Below, piece after piece: positions 32,500-43,034 of a stretch of DNA of 64,000 nucleotides; within the stretch, counting starts at the first letter, position 1, and every line of letters begins with the position of its first letter. The notes beneath the pieces are model-generated. The model saw only the letters and a program-made list of their open reading frames with translations, had not been told where the DNA came from and searched no databases. Source of the stretch: Branchipolynoe longqiensis (Eukaryota > Annelida > Polychaeta > Phyllodocida > Polynoidae); the NCBI GenBank assembly GCA_030323885.1, contig CM059190.1, forward strand, positions 88,821,865 through 88,885,864. Reading direction: 5' to 3'. The translations under genes and the position numbers were made by a program.

Positions 32500-33110
32500 A
32501 CCTACAGTCGGCTTACAACCAAACTGGCAGTTGCTATCCAGACTGCACTTCGTCCATACCTTTCTCTCTTTCTCTATCCTCTCTGCTGGCCTTGCTCCTC
32601 CTTGATATGTCTGAAAAGAGTTCCAGGAGGGTGAGCCTGCCGGCATTTCACTTTCTACTCTTACTCTGCCTGGTCACCATAGAGCAAACAGACACGGTCC
32701 TTTGACTCAACTCTCATTTCTCTTTCCTAGACTATCCTTTTTTTTCTTTCTCCCAGGCATACTCCTCACCCTTACCAGGGGAGTTGTGTGCTTGGGTGGG
32801 GCCCTGTACCTTTACGTTTTCTCTCGCTTTGTTCTTGTTGCTGGAACCACCACTGCACCCATCTTTACCCGCCCTTCTTCGAAACCCTTGCTGCTGTCTG
32901 CTGAATATAGAAGTGCTCAACTACCACCAGACCGAAGAGATTCGGGGCCGCCCCAATGCTTCGCCGGTACAACGTTGTAAAGATGTCCCCATCTTCTACA
33001 ACCGCCCCTACTGAAGATTAATCTTCAACCAAAGATTGGGCCAATTTATCGGAGCCTCTCTATAATGTTGCAGTTCTGCAAACAGTAACTGTCGTAAGGT
33101 TACAAACCAC
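32500..33110 (+). repeat. Pyrimidine-rich repeat family, copy 2
   Basis: Shared landmarks with 33510-34115: GATATGTCTGAAAAGAGTTC, CACCATAGAGCAAACAGACA, GGGGAGTTGTGTGCTTGGGT, GAGATTCGGGGCCGCC, CTTCAACCAAAGATTGGGCC. Short frames (for example FLRLSFFFFLPGILL) are not conserved between copies. It could be the leader or LTR of an unidentified element. Confidence 0.7.
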
Positions 33111-33205
33111 CCCAAGCAAACTGGCATAGCTCATTTTTGGTGTGGTAGCTCAACTGCTAATTGCTATAGAGTTTTAATTTACTTTGCTATAGAGTTTTAA
33201 TTTAC

Positions 33206-33430
33206 TTAATTTACTGCTTTGGTAGCCTGTTTGATGACATCCTCATGAGGTGTCCAGTCCACTGGAGATTCTTTTTGATCAGAAGATCTTCCATAGAGGG
33301 CAGCCTCATGATTGAATGCAGATGTCGCATCATGAAGGCATGCAGCTTTTTCACCTGTCGTCTGTACACTGTCCAGGCCTCGGCTCCGTATAGTAGGGTG
33401 GATAGCATGATTGCACGGTAGATCTTGCCT
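33206..33430 (-). pseudogene. LINE C-terminal relic (LLYGAEAWT motif)
   Basis: The minus strand reads MLSTLLYGAEAWTVYRRQ, KKLHAFMMRHLHSIMRL and LQWTGHLMRMSSNRLPKQ. This is the region after the RT domain in RTE/CR1-type LINEs. It lies between two copies of the pyrimidine-rich repeat. Confidence 0.8.
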
Positions 33431-33509
33431 TAAATTTGACCCACATGGACACATGGTGGTTGTTCCAGAGTCTCTGGCATAGTAGGCCGAAAGATGCGCT
33501 AGCCTGGGA

Positions 33510-34115
33510 GGATGCCTCTTGCTATCCGGACCGCACTTTGTCCAGACCTCTCTCTATCTCCTCTCCGCTGGTCTTGCTCCCCCTTGATATGTCTGAAAAG
33601 AGTTCCAGGACGGGGAGCCCGCCGGCATTTCACTTTCTACTCTTAATTACTCTGTCCGTGTCTATGGCTCGCTGGTTGGTTACCATAGAGCAAATAGACA
33701 CGGTCCTTTGACTCAACTCTCCTTATTTCTCTTTCCTACACTCTACCCTTTTTTTCCCTCCCAGGCATACTCCTCCCCCTGACCAGGGGAGTTGTGTGCT
33801 TGGGTGGGGCCCTGTACCTTTACGTTTTCTCTCGCTTTGTTCTCGTTGCTGGAACCATCGCTGCACCCATCTTTACCTGACCTTCCTCGAAACCCTTGCT
33901 ACTGTCGACTGGATACACATGCCCAACAACCACCGGACGGAAGAGATTCGGGGCCGCCTCAACGCTTCGCCGTTACAACGTTGTAACGATGTCCCCAGCT
34001 TCTACAACACTCGTCCCTACTGAAGTTTAATCTTCAACCAAAGATTGGGCCGATTTATCAGAGCCTCGCTATTAATGTTGCAGTTCTGCAACCAGTAACC
34101 GTCGTAAGGTTACAA
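33510..34115 (+). repeat. Pyrimidine-rich repeat family, copy 3
   Basis: Collinear with 32500-33110 over about 600 bases with scattered differences. Confidence 0.7.
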
Positions 34116-34689
34116 ACAACCCCCAAAGTCAAGGGACACGGGATAGAAGTGTTTAGTACATGAACACACTGGCCTATAAATTTGTGTAAAAAGAACCTCA
34201 TAATGCCTTTATAAAAATACATGTAAGATAATCTAACCGTCACAATTTACATGTACTGATATAGGCCTAATAATAATAATATATTTATTTCCACATGATA
34301 TCAGTAATTTTTTCACATGAAAAAGGAGAAAGCAGAAGTACAATACTTATGAGGTGCTTTCCCCATTCCTACTGACATATATAACACATGTGTACACATA
34401 CATGCTCTTTTTTCTTCTTCAAAGAAAATAGAAGATGGGGCTTATGTGAAGCTGTCAGGCTGTAGTAGTTATGTAGCTGAACAAAGGTGATGTTTATTTT
34501 CTCTCACCTTCGAGGCATTCTCAATATCATTCCAATTCATTTGTGAGCGTCAGAATGATCGCCCTGTATCAAAACTCCTTTCGTTTCGCTTTTAGAGAAG
34601 AGAAATTACTGTTTGATAACCAACTGTCCTTTTAAATTATTCGTTTTCTCACGATTATTCAATATAAGCGTCACCGAAGGAAATCTAAG
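34116..34689. other. No feature supported
   Basis: AT-rich. The last bases GAAATCTAAG run into a consensus GTAAGT at 34691, which could be the donor of an upstream non-coding exon of the 35 kb candidate. Confidence 0.25.
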
Positions 34690-35048
34690 GTAAGTTAGCT
34701 TCATTGTGAACAGCAAACAGGATTTATTGCGTTGTATTTAGTTGGTATTTACCGAACTGTCAAACCGCGGGTTTCCTCGTGACCTGCTTCTTCACCAAGC
34801 CGCCATCTTGTTTATTTTCATTGAAAGTCAGCGGCAGTCAAATGCGATTTTTCTACCGAAGTGCACGATAGTCTTAACTATTTTATGTGTGGAGGGAACC
34901 CCTGTCACCAGGGGCAAAGTCCGCAGACATTGGGCGCATTGCGAGCAAGCACGTTAAGGTGACCGTGTCTCACAAAAACTCGTCCAGCCTCAACCGCGAG
35001 CGACCGGTCCCTGCTCGATCTCCTCACAAAACTTCTTCGGTGAACACC

Positions 35049-35310
35049 ATGATGCAGAATCATGTCAACGAAAAAGATACCCAGCAGCGTAACGTCGAGG
35101 AAATGGATACCAGAGAAGGTAAATTCAATTACTATAGCATGTTCCAACAATAACATTGCACTCGCATTGCCATCGTGTTTTGCCTGCGATAATAAACATG
35201 CAGATCCAAAACATGATGACACTGACAGGCAGCATCTTGCCGAGTCGCTGCCAGCACAACAGCGCTCCATTCAGAAGCTGCGTAGGCCCTGGATTTTCCC
35301 TGAAAAATGA
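35049..35310 (+). CDS. Candidate two-exon host gene, short charged protein
   Basis: From ATG 35049, after a GCCGCCATCTTG word typical of transcription start regions (34800), the frame reads MMQNHVNEKDTQQRNVEEMD and reaches the donor AGAGAAG|GTAAAT (exon end 35118, phase 1). An acceptor AAACATGCAG at 35203 starts a phase-1 block PKHDDTDRQHLAESLPAQQR, RSIQKLRRPWIFPEK, stop 35310. The total is 58 residues, hydrophilic, no motif. The 85-base intron is short and the protein unknown. The first block is open upstream without ATG to about 34880, so the true start may differ. Confidence 0.3.
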
Positions 35311-36198
35311 AGCCGGTTTTTAGGATGATTATTGGTAATATCTTTAGAAATTGGTGCTTTTCAAACATCGGATGTTGCATTTGACCTGTTCTGGTGCGTG
35401 TCCTCTGTGATGTAGTGACGCACTGTGGATTTGTGTTAAATAATTGACATTTATATCTTTGTGCACGGTCGTCACTGACAGCGACACATTACAACCTTAG
35501 TGACAGCTGAGTGTTCTGTAAAACGAACGCCCGGAGCCACTCGGGCCGAGCTGCACACTTCAGGCAGCAGTGACATTATTTGGTTCCTGGCACTTTGTGG
35601 CAAAATGAACATCTCAATCACATGAAAATTGAGATCCTTAAGTGCAGATGTAGCCGATGTCGTCGCCTTTAATCTGGAGTTAAATGTCGTAAGTACGGAC
35701 GCTGGTATTTACTTTTGGCTTTCTCAGGCTTCTGTCATGATGATTTAGCGAGAGCTCAACGAGATGAAGAAAAGCAAGTTGTTTTCTGTGTTGTCATTGT
35801 TGATTTGCCGTCAGCAAGTTGCTATTGCGGGTGTTTGCCTATTTCAACAAGCATTCAATTCTATTCAATCTTTCGGAATGATGTGTTATTTGACAGCTCG
35901 ATCGGCTGCCATTAATATGGCATTATATTAATTATTTAAGTGTCGTTTTGCAAATTTGAAGGTATTGCCTCAATTGGCTTTGTTTTGATTCATACTCATA
36001 GCTTTCCAAATCGCTTTTCCAATTTTATTTGAATTTGTTGTGGAATGAATACATAGCATGCTTTGTTTTTAATTTAGCTTCACAATTCGTGATTTTTGTT
36101 TTCATAATAGTTAGAGGGATGTGTCTTGAGCATGCATGTCAAAACAATTTTATTATATTCATATATATGTCGCCTTAATAGAAAGTAGTATGGTCTTT
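35311..36198. other. No feature supported
   Basis: AT-rich sequence with no ORF of interest and no repeat end that I can match. Confidence 0.3.
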
Positions 36199-36609
36199 CC
36201 TAGATAAAAGATTCACCCGATACTTGTAGTACACGGGTGAACGACAACGTACTGTAAATACACGCGAAAATAGCTTTAGTATGGAACAGCAAGTAGAATG
36301 CCTGCCTCCAGTGTCAAATGGTTACTTATATCGGCACAGACTTGGTGAAATGGGAGAGAATGCAAAAAGACAAGATGGCGGCCGCAGAACGCCGTCGATT
36401 TCACTTTTAAATCTTATTAAACTAGATATTATATTATATTTTTCAACTCAAAGGTAGCGGGCTATCAATAAGACATATGTAAAGAATAATTGTTGCTTCT
36501 TAGATTGTGAAATTAGGCTCTCAATTCATCAATCCGCTTTTTCGACTGTTTTTATATAGGGTTGGTATTCACCGTGTACTGCGAGTACCGGGTGAATCCT
36601 TTATCTAGG
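36199..36609 (+). mobile_element. Hairpin-ended TIR element carrying a 58-codon ORF, copy 1
   Basis: The ends CCTAGATAAAAGATTCACCC and the inverse of CCTAGATAAAGGATTCACCC give TIRs of about 42 bases. Each TIR contains its own palindrome (TTCACCCG...CGGGTGAA). Inside, ATG 36281 opens a 58-residue frame (MEQQVECLPPVSNGYLYRHR, LGEMGENAKRQDGGRRTPS, stop 36457) that is kept without indel in the copy at 50716. Another end, with TATATAAAA nearby, stands alone at 36692-36770. Confidence 0.7.
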
Positions 36610-36965
36610 TCTTTCCATGATGTTCTCATTATTTCAAACTCAGGCACTATTTTACTAACCGAAAATTTATTTTAGTTTGATGATTTTAACCTAGATAAAA
36701 GATTCACCCTGTACTGCTGCGGTAGCCACAGGAGGAGTAAAGACCGATCCTATATAAAAGCTGGCGAAAATCTGGGGGAATGAGATCATGAGAACATAAA
36801 TTCTCAATCTAAGTTACAAGCAAAATATATTCATCACATACCCGGATATATTTACCAACAACTTTTAAACTGGTTAGTGTATTATAAATTCCAGTGGGTA
36901 GATGAAGTTTAAAGTCTGGATCCACATGTTGGCCATTTGGGTAGCGTCCAATGTAGGAAACTTTC

Positions 36966-37297
36966 ACTGGGCACGGTGCCCTAATCAGTAGAGTGTGGGC
37001 CTTGCATGTGGAAGGTCAGGAGTTTGTTTTCTGGTCGAGTCAAGCCACTGACTTAAAATTGATACTTCTCGCTTCCTAGCCTGGCGCTCGGCATTAATAG
37101 GATAGGGCAAGGACTGGTTAGCTCAGTGTCAGGATAATGTAACTGAGTGGGATATAGGGCCATGGTGCTGGTGGCCTGATTTCCCATTGGGGTAGCCCTA
37201 TAAAGACGTCATGAGTGCGCAGTCACAATTCGGTATCCGTCTTGATATGACCTTAGCTGTTGCTATGATGTAAACAACAAATGACAACAACAGGTCA
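36966..37297 (+). mobile_element. SINE, head 2 with tail B
   Basis: CTGGGCACGGTGCCCTAATC...GAGTGTGGGCCTTGCATG, then CTTCCTAGCCTGGCGCTC and tail B ending TGTTGCTATGATGTAAAC. Confidence 0.8.
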
Positions 37298-37525
37298 TTT
37301 TCATTGGCTGAGGTAGTCAGGTGGTGTTTTTTTAAAGTTTTTTTTTAATGCTGTGTTTATACTGTCCATAGCATGTAAGCTTGAGTGCTCGGGCTTGTTT
37401 TCAATGCTGGTCACTTGTAGTAGTGGTTTAATCTTATCACACAGTAGGAGGTGATAAGATGTTTTTGTTTCTCACACAGTAGCAGGTACATGGTGATTAT
37501 TTAGTATCTGTAAGTGTAGAGAGTA

Positions 37526-38999
37526 GTTCTCCAGAATTGGAGACCCGTTGGGATGTGCTTCATTATTAATCACTAAACTCTTCAAAACAATTTCAGAAAA
37601 ACAATTTGTTCATATACCTATATGGAATATACTAAGCAAACACTAGTAATCAAAACCAGACACATAAAGAGTCCGCAAGGTGTAAAAATAATTAAATAAA
37701 GTGGAAAATTGACCAAAAAATGGCAGCAATGAATTTGCACTGGAGTGCCCACCATCTTTGAAGCTGTAAATAAAGAAAACTATCAAGCACAGTTAATTCA
37801 ATTTGCTTTTATGTTGGCAAGATTATATCAATAAAGATAGTTTTAAATACTTTTAGTTTTTACATTGCATAGGTACATGACAATATCGCTGTAAACATAC
37901 CTGTCCTGTGCGTACCGTTGGTGTCACACTGACAGCACAGATGGTTCGTTAGTTTGATCAGTTATCAAGCATGGTATGCATAATCAGTAATCCTTTTATT
38001 TAATCTATGACCTATAATGTTTTCAAATAATAAGAGATAATCTGGAATTATCAGAAATTGGCCGATTTAAAGCAATTTTTATTGATGGTGTCACATTTGT
38101 AACGTACGTCCCAACCAATTTACAAATTCGAAATTTGAGAGCTGAAATGTCATAATGAGGGAAGGGAAGACTCCAGACTAAACAAACTATCTTAGCAGAC
38201 AGATTGGTGATGTTTTAGATGGAAACTCCAACAGGAAGTGACATAAATTGCAATAATTGATGAGGTGTCACGTTTTTGTGCACATGTACGTACGTCCCCA
38301 AAACGTGTGATTCATGGCTACGATCAAAATCCGATCAAAATTCTACAATATTTTTAAAGTCTAGTCTTGATATTTTGATGTGAATATGTTTTGTTATTTG
38401 ACTGTAAAAAAATATACCAAAGTTGAAATGGCCATTCTATGTCTTGACCTAGTGGGGTCACATGTAATACTGTCCCACAAACTACTAACTTCGCTATTCT
38501 CTGACAAATATGTATGATCTGCTTTTAAGGAACTACACATATAATGAGTATATTATATGGAATAATTCTTTTGATAACACAACAAAACATTGTTATATAT
38601 GAAGAAGATGGAAAACATTTGATTTGTGATGGGACGTGCGTTACGGTGTCACAAATTAAATTTAGTTTTTTTGTGATCAGTGTTTAATGTAGATACTGCA
38701 CTTTGTGCTTTAAAAGTTATCTTTCCTGTTGTACTTCAACATCCCATACCAATAATCTGGTCAATATCTGTGATACTGTACTTAAATGATGGTGGCGTCA
38801 CATTGTAACACACAGGGCACTCTGTGTATCAACATTCTTTGAAGCCTAATTACATCTAAACCAGAGGTGGTAGTGATTTTTTGTTTTTGGTTGATGATTT
38901 CACTCACATGGAAGTTTATAAATAGTATACAATAGATGTTCAGAATACATTTTAAATTTTTGCACTAATGCAACAATGGGGTCTCCAATTCTGGAGAAT
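37526..38999. mobile_element. 1.47-kb TIR element, ends CTCCAGAATTGGAGACCC
   Basis: GTTCTCCAGAATTGGAGACC (37526) returns inverted at 38978-38999. The TIR core CTCCAGAATTGGAG is itself nearly palindromic. The interior has no ORF but repeats GTGTCACA...GTACGT(CCC)-type phrases at about 37920, 38090, 38270, 38460, 38640 and 38810. Confidence 0.6.
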
Positions 39000-39129
39000 C
39001 ACCTTTCCTGTGTTATTGGTCTTATTTTCTGATCACCTTTGTCGTGGCTGCGAATAGTATATTAATTTTTTTTTTTTTTTTTACTACTACTTATGAAATA
39101 GCCTACTCTACATTTATAGGGTTGTACAT

Positions 39130-39919
39130 GTAAGTTTGTACCTGTTTGTTAACTACTCAGGGTGGTCCAGCCCTTGGGGCAGCCCAGTTTGTGGGCTTGC
39201 CCGAGGGTGTTTTCAAGGTCTCCCTTTTTTTTGTATGTATATATTGTATGTTTTCAGATCGAGAGTCTCTGTTTTTGATGGTTTGTGGTTGTTTATTATC
39301 TACTGAGGGTGTTCCAGGTTTCTCCCTTGGGGCAGCCCGTGACCTCTCACATGCCTATCTGGGACTCTGGCCCTAGGGTGTCGTCAGCGTCCTCCCTTTT
39401 TTACATAGATATTTTTTGTATGTCTTTAGATCAGGGATCTGCCTTTCTTTTACTGATTGGGCGTTCCAAGCCTTAGCAGCCATTTCTATTGTGCTTCTTT
39501 CATGGGCCTTTATGCGGCTCCTTGTTTGTTTTATTAGTGGTGCATTGTTTATTCATGTATTTCTGGTTCGTTGCTTTTGCTATTTCCTATCGCGACTGTA
39601 CCCAAATGCGAGTGTTTTGAGGTGAACTAGTCTTCTATTTTTTTTTTTTTTTTTAAAGCAATTTTGCTTTGGTTTGCTATGCAGTCTTTAGATTTATTGT
39701 TGGGGAATAGTAGATTTACTTTTTTCCAGAATTTGTTTGTGTTACTACCCCATTGATCATCTTGGCTTATTATGTATTTTGTTTGGCTGTTCTGACAGCT
39801 TTCTGGGACTTATTTCTAGCTGTGTTGTAGGCTAGTCTATCTGCTGGGGTTTTGGTGCTTTTTGCCAGGTTCCCTAGCTTTCTTTTGATTTCTATCTGGG
39901 CTATTAGCTCATTGTTCAC
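39130..39919 (-). pseudogene. Internally deleted LINE copy on the minus strand
   Basis: Reading minus from the gap edge it gives KRKLGNLAKSTKTP, AYNTARNKSQKAVRTAKQ, WGSNTNKFWKKVNLLFP, all matching the pre-RT region of the 40-kb LINE. It then jumps to the C-terminal tail (NNAPLIKQTRSRIKAHERS, TIEMAAKAWNAQSVKERQI). The RT core is missing. With the plus copy across the gap it forms a large inverted arrangement. Confidence 0.7.
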
Positions 39920-40012
39920 NNNNNNNNNNNNNNNNNNNNNNNNNNNNNNNNNNNNNNNNNNNNNNNNNNNNNNNNNNNNNNNNNNNNNNNNNNNNNNNNN
40001 NNNNNNNNNNNN
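39920..40012. other. Assembly gap (93 N)
   Basis: A run of N. The flanks are LINE sequence in opposite orientations, the kind of inverted repeat that often breaks assemblies. Confidence 1.
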
Positions 40013-42660
40013 ACCACACTTGACCTAATACTAACCAACTCAAACCACGCCACTAAATGGGGCACCAGGAGCTGGGGTATAAGTGATCATGAGCTAATAT
40101 ATGTAACAAGGAAAAAACTAAAAAGCACAAATCACTATGAGTATAAGATGGGCAGGTCCCTAAAAAACTACTCAGAAGATGCATTAAAAAATCATCTGCA
40201 CCAAAACATAAACAACATCACACAAAACAGAGATGATGTTAATATCTATTGGGGCAACATCATCGCAGAAATAAGAAAATCAGCTGACGAGATGTGCCCC
40301 ATTAAGAAAATAAAAATACAAAAAAACCAGGACCCCTGGGTAGACAATGACCTGCTAACGCTCATCATAGCCAAAAGTAAACTGGGTAATAAAGCAAAGC
40401 TCACAGAAACTATAGAAGACAAACTGGCCTACCATATTGCCAGAAACCACTCTCTCAAAGCTGTGAGAACAGCAAAAAAGAAATACATAATAAAGCAGGA
40501 CAGAGACTGGGGAAGCAATACAAACAGATTCTGGAAGAATGTAGACCTATTATTCCCCAAAAATAACAAAGAAGAGCACACAACCTTCCAAGATAACGAA
40601 GGGACAATACTCTCAGACAAAGATGCAGCAAACAAACTGAACACGCACTTTGCCACAATAGGACAAACGCTGTCAGGAAAATTTAAAAAAAGGTGGGAAA
40701 ATAGATCAGGAACTGTGCAGAATGAAATCCCCACCTGCAAAACAGATATAATAGAAGTAAAAAAACTAATAAATGACATAGACACAAATAAACCAAGTGG
40801 AATAGACGAAATACCAACCAAAATGCTGAAAGAGGCACTCCAAGCCATCCCAGCCACTATAGTCGACCTATTCAACATCTCCTTTGAACAGGGGCATTTT
40901 ATCTCAGCCTGGAAAATGGCAACCATTACCCCTATCCACAAAAGTGGAGACAAACAAAACATGGGAAACTACAGGCCAATATCGATTCTTCAAACCCCAG
41001 GCAAGCTCATTGAAAAAGTGCTACATAGACACATAAATGAACACCTGGAAAAAAACAATATACTAAACGAAAGACAAGGAGGTTTCAGGAAACTGCACTC
41101 CACATCTAAAACAATAGCTAACCTAACAAATGACATATTGGCGTCAATGAACCAAAAACAATTAGTTGGAGCAGCCTTCATTGACTTCAGCAAAGCATTC
41201 GATACAGTAGACCATAACATACTATTGGAAAAACTAGAATCCATGGGCATAAAATCCAACACTATGGACTGGATAAAATGCTACCTGAAAGACAGGCAAC
41301 AGAGAACAAAAATAAACAATACACTATCAGACAACCAACCTGTCACATGTGGTGTACCCCAAGGGTCAGTGCTAGGGCCACTGCTCTTTATAATCTACAT
41401 AAACGATCTTGAAAAATGGTTACAAACCGAATGCCTCCAACTATATGCAGATGACACAGTCATATATGCAAACGGCACCACAGAAGAGGAGGTAATAACT
41501 AAACTAAACAAGCTCCTACTAAAACTGGATGAGTGGTGTGAGTCCAACAAAATAACCATCAACACAAGCAAGTCAAAAACAGTTCTCTTCTCGCATAAAC
41601 AAATGCCAGAAAGAAAACTACACTGTAAGCTAGGAAGCCAAACACTAGAAAATGTAGACCATTACAAATACCTAGGCCTTGAGTTGGACAGCCAACTAAA
41701 CTACAACCTATGTATAAACAAAATTGTCCAAAAGGTAAACCACAAACTGTGGCTATTTGCAAAGCTAAGAGACTACATGACACAAGAAATGTCAATAAAA
41801 ATCTTCAAGGGCATGGTGCTACCCTATTTTGACTATGGAGATGTAAACTACATGGGTGCAAAGAAAGAACTTCTAAAAAAAACTGCAAACACTACAGAAC
41901 AGAGCCCTGAAAATCTGCCTCAGAGTAGACAAGCTGCACCCCACCTATGACATACACAAAAGAACCAAAGTAAAATTGCTAGAAAATAGGAGAATAATTC
42001 ATCTGAAAACATTAGCATACAGCTATAGTCAAGACAATAAACTCCTAACAAAACCACAAAGGGCAACTAGAGCAAATAATGCGCCACTACTAAAGCAGAC
42101 CAGAAGCCAAATAAAAGCTCACGAGAGAAGCACGCTAGAAATGGCTGCCAAGGTGTGGAATGCCCAAACAGTAAAGGAACGACAAATTCCTGACCTAAAA
42201 ACATACAAAAAATATCTGTGCAAAATAAGGCTAGGAACCCCCAACTAAGCTGCACCGCAAAGGGGCAGGTGATACATGTCACGGCCCACCAGCGAGACGC
42301 CCAATGGAAGGTAACCATACCAAAAGCACCCAGATAACACACCTCACAGCTGCGTACAAGCCTATGATATGTAAATAGGAGTAGGCTAGTCTAGAAATAA
42401 GAGTAGAAAAAATAAAGCACATATATGCCAAGAAAATCCAAAAAAATTAACATAGACTACTATAGTACTAACCAGACCAACCACTATCTATCTGCTACTG
42501 AAATACAGGCAATCAAATACCTTATCAGCAGCTACTGTGTGATAAGACAACACCAACACTACAGCTGGCCAGCATTGAAAACAAGCCTGAATACCCAGGC
42601 TTATATGCTATGGACAGTATAAATACAGCCTCAATATAAAAAAAAAAAAAGAAAAAAAAA
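40013..42660 (+). pseudogene. CR1/L2-like LINE ORF2 (endonuclease end, full RT, C-terminal tail), one frameshift
   Basis: The frame is open from the gap edge: LILTNSNHATKWGTRSWGI, SDHELIYVTRKKL (endonuclease end), then the pre-RT region and RT with motifs AAFIDFSKAFDTVDHN, TCGVPQGSVLGPLLF, LQLYADDTVIYAN (catalytic Y-A-D-D), KYLGLELDSQ, FKGMVLPYFDYGDV. A one-base slip in an A-run near 41875 ends the frame at 41950. The true tail continues in another frame (ALKICLRVDKLHPTYDIHK) to 42248. The 3' UTR runs to a long A-rich end at 42640-42667. RT is complete, so this is a fairly young copy. Its 5' part is lost in the gap. Confidence 0.85.
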
Positions 42661-42689
42661 AAAAAAACTAATGTACCAGTGGTATGCAA

Positions 42690-43001
42690 GTTCGTGGGCA
42701 TGGACCTGGAAAAATACTGTGGCCACAGCCGAAACCAAGAATACCAAAGGCTGGTAGATGAGTGCATACCATAAGTAAATGCCTACATCCACCACCTAAA
42801 CAACAACCAAAACAGTGGTGTAGCCATGCCAAGATATGCAAATCACATCCACAAAACAAGGCATGGAAAGAGAGCGGCACGGTATGACATTGGCATGATG
42901 GATGGTATACACTACACTGAGGAATATTCCAGATACGTCAGTGTCACGCTGTCAAACAGCATCATAGAGAACTGGAAAGAGCACCAGGGCTCCAAAACAT
43001 A

Positions 43002-43034
<33 letters not shown>

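Noticed and set aside
32484..34023. Leu/Ser-rich frames (VLLPLDMSEKSSRTG)
   Set aside because: They occur in the 600-base repeat family but are not kept open in parallel between copies.
40429..41262. Minus-strand frame of 177 codons and neighbours
   Set aside because: They are opposite the LINE RT, whose plus-strand motifs are unmistakable.
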